A stretch of DNA of 63,544 bases from Colwellia psychrerythraea. Its GTDB lineage: Bacteria > Pseudomonadota > Gammaproteobacteria > Enterobacterales > Alteromonadaceae. The notes below the pieces were generated by a model. That model did not search any database. It saw nothing but the letters and a program-made list of their open reading frames with translations, and was not told the DNA's origin. The stretch is taken from assembly GCA_002163005.1 (NCBI GenBank), contig MAAF01000036.1, positions 1-63,544 on the forward strand. Reading direction: 5' to 3'. Of this stretch, positions 15,119 through 22,225 are shown piece by piece. The position numbers and the translations under genes were made by a program. Each line of letters opens with the position of its first letter. The first letter of the stretch is position 1.

Positions 15119-17101
15119 TTAACCTAACTCTCCAATGAGTTGATCAATACCATTACTGGAATCTTCATTTATTTTATTTAATTCAATTTTTACCCCATTG
15201 TAATCTAACGCTACTTCATCAAATCCGGATAACAAACGATTTATGATATGAAAATATTTTGAGTTGTTTATAAGTTCAGTTGGGATATCTGAAACTATGT
15301 ACAATTTATTCTGTTTAATTGCGGAATTAAGTAAAACTTCTCTAAAGTTGGTTTTGTCTTTGTCTTTGTCTTTATTTAATACAAGTTGCGGGCACTTATA
15401 TTTCAAAATATTTATTATCATACTCTCCCTATTCAATACAGTTATCCCATGAATTAATCCATTTCTACCAGGCAAATTGGTAATCATTTGAGACACTTCA
15501 TTGTCACTAGCTTTATATATATTTTTAACCGCGTGGACATCAGGGTTGCCGTCACCCCAAAAGGATTCATCAGTAAACTTTAATGAGTTTGACGTATTTA
15601 ATTCAAAAATCTTAAATCCATAGTTTTTACCAAAAGTCAGCCCAATTCTTTCTTCAATATCAGTAAACTTTATTCTTTTGTTTGTTATATTTTGATAATT
15701 AGTTTCATAATAATTTATAAAGTCTTCTAACAACTGTTTCACAACAGATGCACGTAAAGGACTAAAATCAATATCAGCACACAGCGAAAATATGTTTTTA
15801 TATGTAGACCATTCTTTAGATTGATAGAAATGAAGTAATAGGCTTTGTTGCTTATCTTTAGCGTCGTTACAAATAAACATCGAAGAGAAATATTCCATTA
15901 AAGATTTATGAGACCAGCGAAGGCTGCTTCCCTCTTTTAAAAATAAAGGAACAGTTGTTGTAAGATCTTTTACAAAATTTACTGCACTAGTATTTATTCC
16001 ATTTGTACTAGAAATTATTTCTTGAATAACAATCTCTAATTCATCTTTTTGAAACTCTATCTTTCCTCCATTTTTTAGGCACCAAAAGCCAAGCCTTCTT
16101 AACAAAACATGAAATTCAGAAGAATCCAAGTTGGAGTGTTTAGGTCGTACAAAATTAACTTCTTTACTCAAATCGTGTGATTCAAATAGTGCTTCATATA
16201 CTTGAGAGTAAAATAAGTGCTTCTTTTGTGGGATAACGGTTTTGTGCCTATAAGCACAAAATAAAAGTGAGACATACAAAGGTGTTGACAAGAATTCTTT
16301 TAGTCCCCTATCACTGCTGCGTTGAATTCCCGCTATTAGCTTCTTAGATATTGCTCCTTTTGGGTCATATTTAGAAATAAGACTAAAAGCCTCTTCTTCA
16401 ACCAATGGTTCTATTGTATATCTGGTAAAATCATAAAACTCAGAAAGGTATGATTCTAATCTTGATGTAATTAACATTTTAGGATCATCTAATTGATCAA
16501 TAAATTTCCTAATTTCTTTAATAATATAGTTTTTGTCTTCAGCCGAAACTTCATCTAAACCATCAAATAAATACACTAAGGGTAGTTGATTTAAAAATTT
16601 ACTAGGGTTATCTGTATTGACACCAAATTTTGCAGCAATTTGTTGAGCTATAGGTTGTTTCTCTAGTTGTCTTAGCTCAATAAATACAGGGATATAATTC
16701 TGATTTTGTAAGGTGTTGAGAAATACTCTTTTTGATAAAGTAGATTTTCCCATTCCTGCAGTATCATTTACCAATACTTTATTATCGTTTTCAAAAATAT
16801 CAGCCTCAGCATTAATTATTATCTCACTTCCTTTTTCGTCTATAACTTTTAATGGAATATATAGTGCTTCGAGTTTTTTTGGAGTATTGGGAAAGGCGAT
16901 GGTATTTATGGTTGAACATTGTCCAGTTGCCCAAGAAATATATTTAACTGACTCTTTTTCAAAAATACTGTTATCTGACTTGTTCTTGAAATATTGTGAA
17001 ATTTTTCCGCTAACAATTGGCTTAAGTTTATCGTTAAATAATTTTTTGGCTAATGGAGCGCTTAATTTTATCGCACTTTCCAACGTAATAGTTTCTAACA
17101 T
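15119..17101 (-). CDS. NACHT/STAND-family NTPase, candidate anti-phage cassette
   Basis: 660 residues. A short N-terminal helical region (1-100, starting MLETITLESAIKLSAPLAKK) precedes a NACHT NTPase. Walker A is TAGMGKST at 114-121, Walker B with the extra acidic pair is LVYLFDGLDE at 175-184, and LITSRLESYL is the sensor region. WSHKSLMEYFSSMFI near 400 is the conserved helix that follows NACHT modules. The C-terminal ~250 residues are probably the sensing part and show no recognised repeats. Bacterial NACHT (bNACHT, Avs-related) proteins protect against phage. The toxic effector part is not obvious. It is flanked by attC-like sites and beside a prophage. Confidence 0.82.
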   Translation of the reverse strand: MLETITLESAIKLSAPLAKKLFNDKLKPIVSGKISQYFKNKSDNSIFEKESVKYISWATGQCSTINTIAFPNTPKKLEALYIPLKVIDEKGSEIIINAEADIFENDNKVLVNDTAGMGKSTLSKRVFLNTLQNQNYIPVFIELRQLEKQPIAQQIAAKFGVNTDNPSKFLNQLPLVYLFDGLDEVSAEDKNYIIKEIRKFIDQLDDPKMLITSRLESYLSEFYDFTRYTIEPLVEEEAFSLISKYDPKGAISKKLIAGIQRSSDRGLKEFLSTPLYVSLLFCAYRHKTVIPQKKHLFYSQVYEALFESHDLSKEVNFVRPKHSNLDSSEFHVLLRRLGFWCLKNGGKIEFQKDELEIVIQEIISSTNGINTSAVNFVKDLTTTVPLFLKEGSSLRWSHKSLMEYFSSMFICNDAKDKQQSLLLHFYQSKEWSTYKNIFSLCADIDFSPLRASVVKQLLEDFINYYETNYQNITNKRIKFTDIEERIGLTFGKNYGFKIFELNTSNSLKFTDESFWGDGNPDVHAVKNIYKASDNEVSQMITNLPGRNGLIHGITVLNRESMIINILKYKCPQLVLNKDKDKDKTNFREVLLNSAIKQNKLYIVSDIPTELINNSKYFHIINRLLSGFDEVALDYNGVKIELNKINEDSSNGIDQLIGELG

Positions 17102-17122
17102 AAATTCCCTTTTGAATTTGAA

Positions 17123-17231
17123 ACAGCCTCTCGTTTTTATAAAATAAGAGGCTAAGTAATTGTTGGCTAAAATGTGAAATGAAGTAGAACGCAGCCAACT
17201 GTTACGTGTTCTTGTTTATTTTCTTGTTAGC
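17123..17231 (-). repeat. attC-like imperfect palindrome 2
   Basis: TTGTTGGCTAAAATGTG pairs through TTGGCT with CGCAGCCAACTGTTACG. The outer end near the 83-residue gene is CTTGTTAGC (R''-like on the minus strand GCTAACAAG). An inner hairpin AGCCTCT/AGAGGCT forms the other end. About 109 bp between two minus-strand genes. Confidence 0.6.
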
Positions 17232-17237
17232 TTACGG

Positions 17238-17489
17238 TTAAAGATTTTCGCGATAATCTTTTAATGTTTCTTCAGAAGGCTTCCATTCATAATCGTCATG
17301 TTCAATAGCATGACAAAACGGATTAAAGACAAATAATAAAAAACCATCATTATCTGAATGAGTTAATACTTTTTCAACCCCTCCTTCAAATGTTAATATT
17401 AACTTATTCTCATTTAACAGTGCTTCAGAAGAAATTAACTTTTTTAAATTGTAAAAATCATTTCCAACTCTAAAATATTTTGTACTCAT
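17238..17489 (-). CDS. cassette gene: 83-residue hypothetical protein
   Basis: Starts MSTKYFRVGNDFYNLKKLIS and continues with a beta-rich stretch (KLILTFEGGVEKVLTHSDND). Soluble, acidic, with one Cys-His. It ends a few bases before the GCTAACAAG end of palindrome 2, as cassette genes normally do. First gene of array 1, next to the right-end module. Possibly an immunity or regulatory partner of the adjacent NACHT gene, but nothing in the sequence shows this. Confidence 0.6.
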   Translation of the reverse strand: MSTKYFRVGNDFYNLKKLISSEALLNENKLILTFEGGVEKVLTHSDNDGFLLFVFNPFCHAIEHDDYEWKPSEETLKDYRENL

Positions 17490-17499
17490 ATCAATATTT

Positions 17500-17782
17500 A
17501 CTCCATTTGTGGTTGATTTCGTTTAATAAGCTAATAGCTTATTATGGATACTTTCAGTAATATCCGCTCTATAATTAATTCGTATTAATATCCCATAGTT
17601 TCAAAATGTTAGAAACTATAAATATATCATTTTGGTTAGAACTTGGATATTACAGGAGGGAGATCAACAAAATCAGTAATGAGGTGAAGGCTTTATTTGG
17701 AGCCCTTTTTATATCCCACTATTTGCAGTGGTTCCAATAGTGTTCCATAAGTTTGGTAAGGCCACTAAAACTACATGTTTAC
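17500..17782. other. right-end module A, homologous to 20098-20556
   Basis: Non-coding. AATGAGGTGAAGG..TTTATTTGGAGCCCTTTTTATAT aligns with GATGAAGTGGAAG..TTTACTTTGGGGCCCTTTTTATAT at the island's right end. AGCTTATTATGGATACTTTCAGTAA aligns with AGCTTATTACGTAGACGTCTCAGTAA. Contains GGATACTTTCAGTAATATCC (17546-17565, imperfect palindrome) and two TCAGTAA motifs. It immediately precedes a degenerate att site, so it reads as the former right end of an independent element. Confidence 0.6.
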
Positions 17783-17807
17783 GTCCAATCGAGCATAGTT
17801 CCACTAG
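17783..17807. repeat. relic dusA-type attachment site
   Basis: GTCCAATCGAGCATAGTTCC matches the attL/attR core start (GTCCAATCAAGCATGGGTGC) at most positions, 18 of 25 overall. Read on the minus strand it still encodes MLDWT, the DusA motif, with a different Leu codon, as if copied from another dusA allele. It lies 50-60 bases after right-end module A, the same spacing as the true attR. Confidence 0.65.
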
Positions 17808-17834
17808 ATAAAGATATTAAGCAAAACCTCTATA

Positions 17835-18476
17835 TTACATTTCTTCAGTATGACGGCACTTAGGAAAACTACTACAAGCTAAAAATTGGTTACCTTTATT
17901 TTTACCTTTTTGAGCTGTTTTAATAATTAACTCCGAATCGCATTTTGGGCACTTTTGAATGTTCGAGGTAATCGCATTAGGCTCTATTTCAGGCGGAGTT
18001 GTTGTGGAAAATATTGTATCTCTAATTTCATTAACGTTATAAGTAGCACTTGCTTTAAACCTATGTAATTTTAAGCTAGCGTTTTTACAGGCAAGTTCTA
18101 CTAACTCATCACGTTTTATACTCGATTTTTTATTATGGCTACTATCGTCAAGCTCTATAACTGAAATTATAGAAAGATCTTCAGCGTTACATATAACAAA
18201 GTCAAAATGTTTAGATGATATTTTATTAAAAGCTATTTGCCATTGGCTTCGATTAAGCCCTTTAATTGGCTTTAAGATATCAGCTATTCTAACTTTCCCA
18301 AACACAACTTTTTTATCATCACAGGCTAAATGTAAAGCTCCCAAAAATGAGCGCTCTGCAGGAGTAAACAATGGACCTATTAGTTCATATGGAACTTCTA
18401 GTGGTGGACTAGTTTTAGCTTTTAATAAAACAACTAATATAATAATGATAATCAAAAAAAGTGCTATAAATTCCAT
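17835..18476 (-). CDS. cassette gene: membrane-anchored DUF2726 protein with topoisomerase-type zinc ribbon
   Basis: 213 residues. N-terminal membrane helix (FIALFLIIIIILVVLL), then a DUF2726 domain: LFTPAERSFLGAL, VRIADIL, FDFVICNAEDL, VIELDDSSH and KRDELVELACKNASLKL. The D...ELD...K order recalls PD-(D/E)XK nucleases, which DUF2726 resembles. The C-terminus is a four-Cys zinc ribbon, CPKCDSEL...CSSFPKCRH, of the type found at the end of topoisomerase I. The combination suggests nucleic-acid binding at the membrane. Last gene of array 2; no palindrome follows it, only the relic att site. Confidence 0.75.
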   Translation of the reverse strand: MEFIALFLIIIIILVVLLKAKTSPPLEVPYELIGPLFTPAERSFLGALHLACDDKKVVFGKVRIADILKPIKGLNRSQWQIAFNKISSKHFDFVICNAEDLSIISVIELDDSSHNKKSSIKRDELVELACKNASLKLHRFKASATYNVNEIRDTIFSTTTPPEIEPNAITSNIQKCPKCDSELIIKTAQKGKNKGNQFLACSSFPKCRHTEEM

Positions 18477-18489
18477 TTTTCACCTTTGA

Positions 18490-18580
18490 GGTATAAGCCA
18501 TAAATGGCTGAGTAATAACTGGTTAAAATTTTGTAGCGAAGCCAACTGTTATGCGTATTTGTTAATTTTCTTGGTAGGTG
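18490..18580 (-). repeat. attC-like imperfect palindrome 3
   Basis: TAATAACTGGTTAAAAT pairs with AAGCCAACTGTTATGCG through ACTGG/CCAAC and AATAAC/GTTATG with offsets. Ends are GGTATAAGCC and CTTGGTAGG (CCTACCAAG on the minus strand, R''-like). It shares the GGNTAAAAT...GCCAACTG core with palindromes 1, 2 and 4. Confidence 0.55.
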
Positions 18581-18587
18581 TAAATAT

Positions 18588-19073
18588 CTACGTATTACCA
18601 AAATATTCGTAATCTTTGTCTCGGTATATGGAGGTATAAACTATTTTAAATTTAAGGTTTTCACTAATGACGGCTACTTCTGTAGCTAAGTCTTCTTTAT
18701 TTTCATTAAGCAATTCATATAAATCAACTTTCTTAGCTGGTGAAATATGCTCTAATTTAGATGGATGATAAAAAGAGTGTGCAACATTCAGCCCTAAAGT
18801 ATTGAGAGCTTCGTCATACGCAGTTTCAATAAATCCAGAGATTTCTTTACCCGAAGCAACTAATTTAAACTCTTTGATTATTGCTGGGCCAAGACCATTA
18901 TTTTCAAGAGTAAATTTACAACTTTCATCTACCGTATATCTATGGACTATGAGGTGAGGAACTACTGAAAGTTTATTATGCTCTTTAGATAAGTGAGATT
19001 GGTAAAGTGTGGCTACTAAAGCCACAATGGCAACTAGCATTGATGCTAGTGCAATATAATCTGATGCATCCAT
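18588..19073 (-). CDS. cassette gene: 161-residue membrane-anchored protein
   Basis: N-terminal span IALASMLVAIVALVATLYQS followed by a soluble domain starting HLSKEHNKLSVVPHLIVHRY and including LENNGLGPAIIKEFKLVASG. That arrangement is common in small hypothetical proteins of islands and integron cassettes. The stop codon is 8-10 bases from the end of palindrome 3, and palindrome 4 lies just upstream. Function unknown. Confidence 0.65.
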   Translation of the reverse strand: MDASDYIALASMLVAIVALVATLYQSHLSKEHNKLSVVPHLIVHRYTVDESCKFTLENNGLGPAIIKEFKLVASGKEISGFIETAYDEALNTLGLNVAHSFYHPSKLEHISPAKKVDLYELLNENKEDLATEVAVISENLKFKIVYTSIYRDKDYEYFGNT

Positions 19074-19082
19074 TCTTTTACA

Positions 19083-19181
19083 CCTAATGCCACGTTAAGA
19101 GGCAAATAATAGCTGGGTAAAATGTGTGAAGTACGAACAACAGCCAGCTGCTATTTGTCCGCCTTAAACGCCTTGTTAGGG
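19083..19181 (-). repeat. attC-like imperfect palindrome 4, best preserved
   Basis: Arm CCTAATGCCACGTTAAGAGG then CAAATAATAGCTGG pairs with the complement of CCAGCTGCTATTTGTCCGCC then TTAAACGCCTTGTTAGGG. The two arms match over most of about 35 bases with unpaired bases, around a loop with GTAAAATGTGTGAAGTACG. CCCTAACAAGGCG on the minus strand and the terminal ATTAGG are good R''/R' boxes. The TAA of CCCTAAC is also the stop codon of the upstream gene, typical of integron cassettes. Confidence 0.72.
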
Positions 19182-20072
19182 TTGCTTTGGCTCCTTAACC
19201 TCTTCTACATGCTCTATTATTTTTTCTTCTTTATTTTCTAATGCAATAGTATTTTCAACGACTAAATTGAATGAGTTGTGCTCGATTTTAAAATTATTAT
19301 TAATAGATGTTGAGCAGACTATTTCTTCAGCCTCTTTTACTTTTTCCGTTGCTTGAGCTAGCCCAACAGCTCCACCAGTTAAAGAACCTAATGCTCCTAG
19401 AATTATAATAGTTTCTTTAATCGAGCCTAAAGTCATTGTCCATTTCGTTTCTGAGTTTTCTAAACTTTTGATTATTTCTAAAATCTTATTAATAATTTTC
19501 TTTTTTGCTTTAGAGCTAATTGATAAGTCCTGTTCTATCAAAACAATTGCTTCTCTCAATAAGTCAATTGTGACTACTTTGTCGCTAATATCTGGCGTGT
19601 AAAAATCATAAAAATCAAAAAAGCGTTCGTTGTCCGTCCTACGCGCTGCTATTGCTGTTTTTAACTGAGTTGAAAGCGCAGTGATATCAGACAAAAATGA
19701 TCTCTGTAAATCCAAAAATTGATGCTCTGAATTTTTCTTGCTTCCTATCTTAAGGGAACCGATAAAGTTACGTCTACAGATACTATCTACACAGCCTGAT
19801 AGTTCCTTAGATTTACTTATTATGTTGTCTGCCTGAAATGACTTTTCAAGACCATAAATTGTAAGTACGTTTTGAAACTTACGAACCAACGGAGTGAAGT
19901 AATCTACCCAAACCTTAAGTTTATTTCCTCTTCTATATAAATCCTCTTCTTTTAAATAGGTAACATAATCAAGTATCGAACTACAAAAATCAGGTACATT
20001 CAAATTTGCCTCTTCTTCCAAAAGTACCGACTTTATCTCCTTTTCATCCAAAATATTTACACTATTTATCAC
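19176..20072 (-). CDS. cassette gene: 298-residue hypothetical protein with a central hydrophobic segment
   Basis: Mostly helical and charged, starting MINSVNILDEKEIKSVLLEE. A moderately hydrophobic stretch (ETIIILGALGSLTGGAVGLA, about 224-243) may insert in a membrane; the C-terminus is Glu/Lys-rich and ends EEVKEPKQP. The stop codon lies inside the R''-like box of palindrome 4. GGAG-type ribosome signal (ATGGAGTTAAATCGTG) stands before the start. First gene of array 2, adjoining AGCTGTTAGGGTTGC at the boundary with the right-end module. No family recognised. Confidence 0.65.
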   Translation of the reverse strand: MINSVNILDEKEIKSVLLEEEANLNVPDFCSSILDYVTYLKEEDLYRRGNKLKVWVDYFTPLVRKFQNVLTIYGLEKSFQADNIISKSKELSGCVDSICRRNFIGSLKIGSKKNSEHQFLDLQRSFLSDITALSTQLKTAIAARRTDNERFFDFYDFYTPDISDKVVTIDLLREAIVLIEQDLSISSKAKKKIINKILEIIKSLENSETKWTMTLGSIKETIIILGALGSLTGGAVGLAQATEKVKEAEEIVCSTSINNNFKIEHNSFNLVVENTIALENKEEKIIEHVEEVKEPKQP

Positions 20073-20112
20073 GATTTAACTCCATAGTTTTATTTGCAAC
20101 CCTAACAGCTTA

Positions 20113-20132
20113 TTACGTAGACGTCTCAGTAA
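20113..20132. promoter_or_regulatory. TTACGTAGACGTCTCAGTAA near-palindrome
   Basis: Differs at two bases from the perfect 20-bp palindrome at 20232-20251 and lies 119 bases before it. Probably the same binding protein uses both. Confidence 0.5.
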
Positions 20133-20222
20133 CTCCCATCTACTTGATTGTTGAATAAAGTAACTCAATATTCTTTAATTTCAAAGTCTTATTATATTGT
20201 TATAGGTGTTTTTTATAGGCAG

Positions 20223-20260
20223 ATCAGGTTATTACTGAGACGTCTCAGTAATAATCTGAT
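20223..20260. promoter_or_regulatory. 38-bp inverted repeat near attR
   Basis: ATCAGGTTATTACTGAGAC faces GTCTCAGTAATAATCTGAT: 18 of 19 positions pair with no spacer. The central TTACTGAGACGTCTCAGTAA is a perfect 20-bp palindrome. No T run and no gene end is nearby, so a protein-binding or cruciform role at the island end is more likely than termination. Confidence 0.7.
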
Positions 20261-20556
20261 AGAAATAACACATTAATTACTTTATTTTCAGATGCTTAAA
20301 GAGAAAATCGTACTGGTCGATGTGTGTTGCACTGACTATTTGAACTCAAGGCACCAAAGGAACATAAACTCAGTAATGAAACATCAGTTTTAGTATCTAA
20401 TTGATCTCTAGAAAGAGACTTACAATGAGAGATGAAATTATCGGAATTAGCGATGAAGTGGAAGTTTACTTTGGGGCCCTTTTTATATTTATTTTTTGTT
20501 GAGGGCTCCTATAGGGCTCCATAAATAGCTTTAGAGCAGTATAAATCTATATTTAT

Positions 20557-20594
20557 GTCCAATCAAGCATGGGTGCAACGGAGAGCTTGTGGTT
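20557..20594. repeat. attR: right copy of the 38-bp dusA attachment sequence
   Basis: Identical to 2353-2390. Island DNA is on its left; the original 5' end of dusA and the dusA-gbuA intergenic region are on its right. Confidence 0.95.
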
Positions 20595-20611
20595 TGCCGT
20601 TGACTACTCAT
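20557..20611 (-). pseudogene. displaced original 5' end of dusA
   Basis: Reading leftwards from ATG 20611 gives ATGAGTAGTCAACGGCAAAC and then the DusA core. With one extra A in the AAA run it would read M-S-S-Q-R-Q-NHKLSVAPMLDWT, a natural DusA start. As it stands the ATG is one base out of frame and the DusA frame meets TAG just upstream. It is therefore an orphan fragment that has probably lost a base since it stopped being used. Confidence 0.7.
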
Positions 20612-20868
20612 TTGCGAGAGATCTTTTGATTTCCTTTAACCCTCTTTTTATTACACCTTTTTTACCGTCAGCACCAATTGTCGTTGAAATCCCATAAATA
20701 ATGCAATAAAAAGACTTTTTCACCCTCTTTTGGGTATAACCAAAAGACCGTTAAGTTGCTACATTCATTGTAGGCATTAGAGCGTGCTCATAAATGAACT
20801 ATAAAGAGCAAGGCTAAATTTACAATATTAGGTGTACAAGCAAAGATTACACTTATGAGGGTTAGGGT

Positions 20869-21825
20869 ATGACAGATAATAATTTCAATCAGCCATTAGG
20901 CGGTAATCAAATGCCACGTTTTGGTGGTCCAGGCACTATGTTTCGCTTACCAAGCAGTGAAATAAGCAACGACTTAGATATAGGTATTGTTGGTGTGCCA
21001 CTGGATATTGGCGCGAGTAACCGAAGTGGCACACGCTTTGGCCCTCGTTCAGTTCGCAATGAATCAGTCTTAGTACGCCCTTATGGTATGTATACCAAAG
21101 CTGCGCCATTTGATAGCTTCCAAATTGCAGACATTGGTGATGCGCCAATAAATACATTCAATCTTGCTGACTCTATACGAATTATTGAAGCGCATTACGA
21201 TACTATTATGGCGAGTAATATTAAGCCAGTGACTGTTGGTGGCGATCACACTATCAGTTTGCCAATCTTGCGAGCCTTACATAAAAAGCACGGCATGATG
21301 GCATTAGTTCATGTTGATGCCCATGCGGATATTAATGATTCTATGTTTGGTGAAAAAGAGTGCCACGGTACTATTTTCAGACGCGCTATTGAAGAAGGCT
21401 TAGTTGACCCGAAAAAAATGATTCAAATTGGTCAACGTGCAACCGGTTATAGTGCTGGTGATTTTCAATGGGCGGTAGACCGAGGAGTGAGAGTTGTACA
21501 GGCTGAAGAATGTTGGTTGAAATCATTAGTGCCCTTAATGGAAGAGGTGCGTGAGGTTATTGGTGAAGATACGCCGACTTACTTAACCTTTGATATTGAT
21601 GGTATTGATCCAGCATTTGCGCCAGGAACTGGAACACCGGAGCCAGCGGGATTAACCTCACCACAAGCCTTAGAGATCATTCGTGGTATGTACGGTACTA
21701 ATCTTATTGGTGCTGACTTAGTTGAAGTATCACCACCCTACGATACCTCAGGTAATACCTCATTATTAGCGGCAAATCTTATTTTTGAAATGCTTTGTAG
21801 CTTTCCAGATTGTATTCGTAGATAA
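20869..21825 (+). CDS. gbuA: guanidinobutyrase / agmatinase-family ureohydrolase
   Basis: 318 residues. Binuclear Mn enzyme that releases urea from a guanidino compound. Metal ligands: His127 in GGDHT, Asp150/His152/Asp154 in DAHAD, Asp242/Asp244 in FDIDGIDP. The start (NQPLGGNQMPRFGG) and the segments DIGASNRSGTRFGPR and EVSPPYDTSGNTSLLAANL fit the 4-guanidinobutyrase group (GbuA of pseudomonads) better than short agmatinases. The product would be GABA or putrescine. The aldehyde dehydrogenase, permease and FAD oxidase downstream fit arginine/guanidino catabolism. Substrate choice is inference; SpeB is the alternative. Confidence 0.85.
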   Translation: MTDNNFNQPLGGNQMPRFGGPGTMFRLPSSEISNDLDIGIVGVPLDIGASNRSGTRFGPRSVRNESVLVRPYGMYTKAAPFDSFQIADIGDAPINTFNLADSIRIIEAHYDTIMASNIKPVTVGGDHTISLPILRALHKKHGMMALVHVDAHADINDSMFGEKECHGTIFRRAIEEGLVDPKKMIQIGQRATGYSAGDFQWAVDRGVRVVQAEECWLKSLVPLMEEVREVIGEDTPTYLTFDIDGIDPAFAPGTGTPEPAGLTSPQALEIIRGMYGTNLIGADLVEVSPPYDTSGNTSLLAANLIFEMLCSFPDCIRR

Positions 21826-21850
21826 ATACCAATAGTGATACAACAAAAGG

Positions 21851-21884
21851 AAAGGCGTATACCTCACGGTATACGCCTTTTTTA
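21851..21884 (+). terminator. terminator after the ureohydrolase gene
   Basis: AAAGGCGTATACC and GGTATACGCCTTT form a perfect 13-bp stem with loop TCAC, followed by a T run, 25 bases after the stop. Confidence 0.92.
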
Positions 21885-22036
21885 TTGTTTCTTATCGACT
21901 TGTTTATACAGGTTACACAAAAGCACTGTTTGACCTGTTGGCTGGGATGTATTGGATAACGCACTGTTCAGTGCTATGTATAACACTGACTCAGTAATGC
22001 GGATAAATGGATAGGGGTTTTTATCTTGAGTGGCGA

Positions 22037-22225
22037 TTAATTGTAGCCGAGCACGTAACAGTTATTTGCTTCTTGATCTGCATATAAGCGATTTTTCAGT
22101 AAGTTAACAGCAAAGTTACTGCTGAATTCAGCATCAGAGTTAAAAGTAGCTTCATGAGAGAAGTTCTCTTCATTACTTGTTGTGTTTGACACCTGAGAGG
22201 TTTTTGCTTCGTTATGCTTATTCAT
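22037..22225 (-). CDS. 62-residue hypothetical small protein
   Basis: ATG 22225 (MNKHNEAKTSQVSN) follows AGGTAGAG; an in-frame GTG six bases upstream is the alternative. The N-terminal half is Ser/Thr/Asn/Glu-rich and disordered. The C-terminal half (NFAVNLLKNRLYADQEANN then CYVLGYN) looks like a folded or peptide-like tail with a single Cys. It stands alone between two plus-strand genes. Leader-plus-core layout recalls a RiPP precursor, but no modification enzyme is nearby, so I leave it as unknown. Confidence 0.5.
   Translation of the reverse strand: MNKHNEAKTSQVSNTTSNEENFSHEATFNSDAEFSSNFAVNLLKNRLYADQEANNCYVLGYN

Larger units (their letters stand above)
20098..20556. other. right-end module B of the island
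   Basis: Non-coding. Homologous to module A (17500-17782) at its start (AGCTTATTACGTAGACGTCTCAGTAA) and end (GGCCCTTTTTATAT to TTTATGTCCAATC), with extra sequence between. Contains the large inverted repeat at 20223-20260, a related half at 20113-20132 and a TCAGTAAT at 20370. These are likely recombinase and excisionase sites of the att region. Confidence 0.6.
2353..20594. mobile_element. dusA-integrated composite island: filamentous prophage plus attC-like cassettes
   Basis: A perfect 38-bp direct repeat bounds 18.2 kb. The left copy is inside dusA; the right copy sits next to the orphaned dusA 5' end. A tyrosine recombinase is the first gene inside the left end, as is usual for dusA-specific islands. 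Contents in order: integrase, LRR gene between MITEs, small genes, PEP-CTERM-type protein, filamentous phage structural and replication module, S24 repressor, then two cassette-like arrays. A relic attachment site at 17783-17807 implies tandem accretion of two elements. The boundaries are direct observation; single-unit mobility is inference. Confidence 0.9.

Noticed and set aside
20869..21825. Plain agmatinase (SpeB) call
   Set aside because: The N-terminal NQPLGGNQMPRFGG and overall pattern are closer to 4-guanidinobutyrase; SpeB kept only as an alternative.
22037..22225. RiPP precursor call for the 62-residue gene
   Set aside because: No modification enzyme, transporter or protease lies nearby; the layout alone is not evidence.
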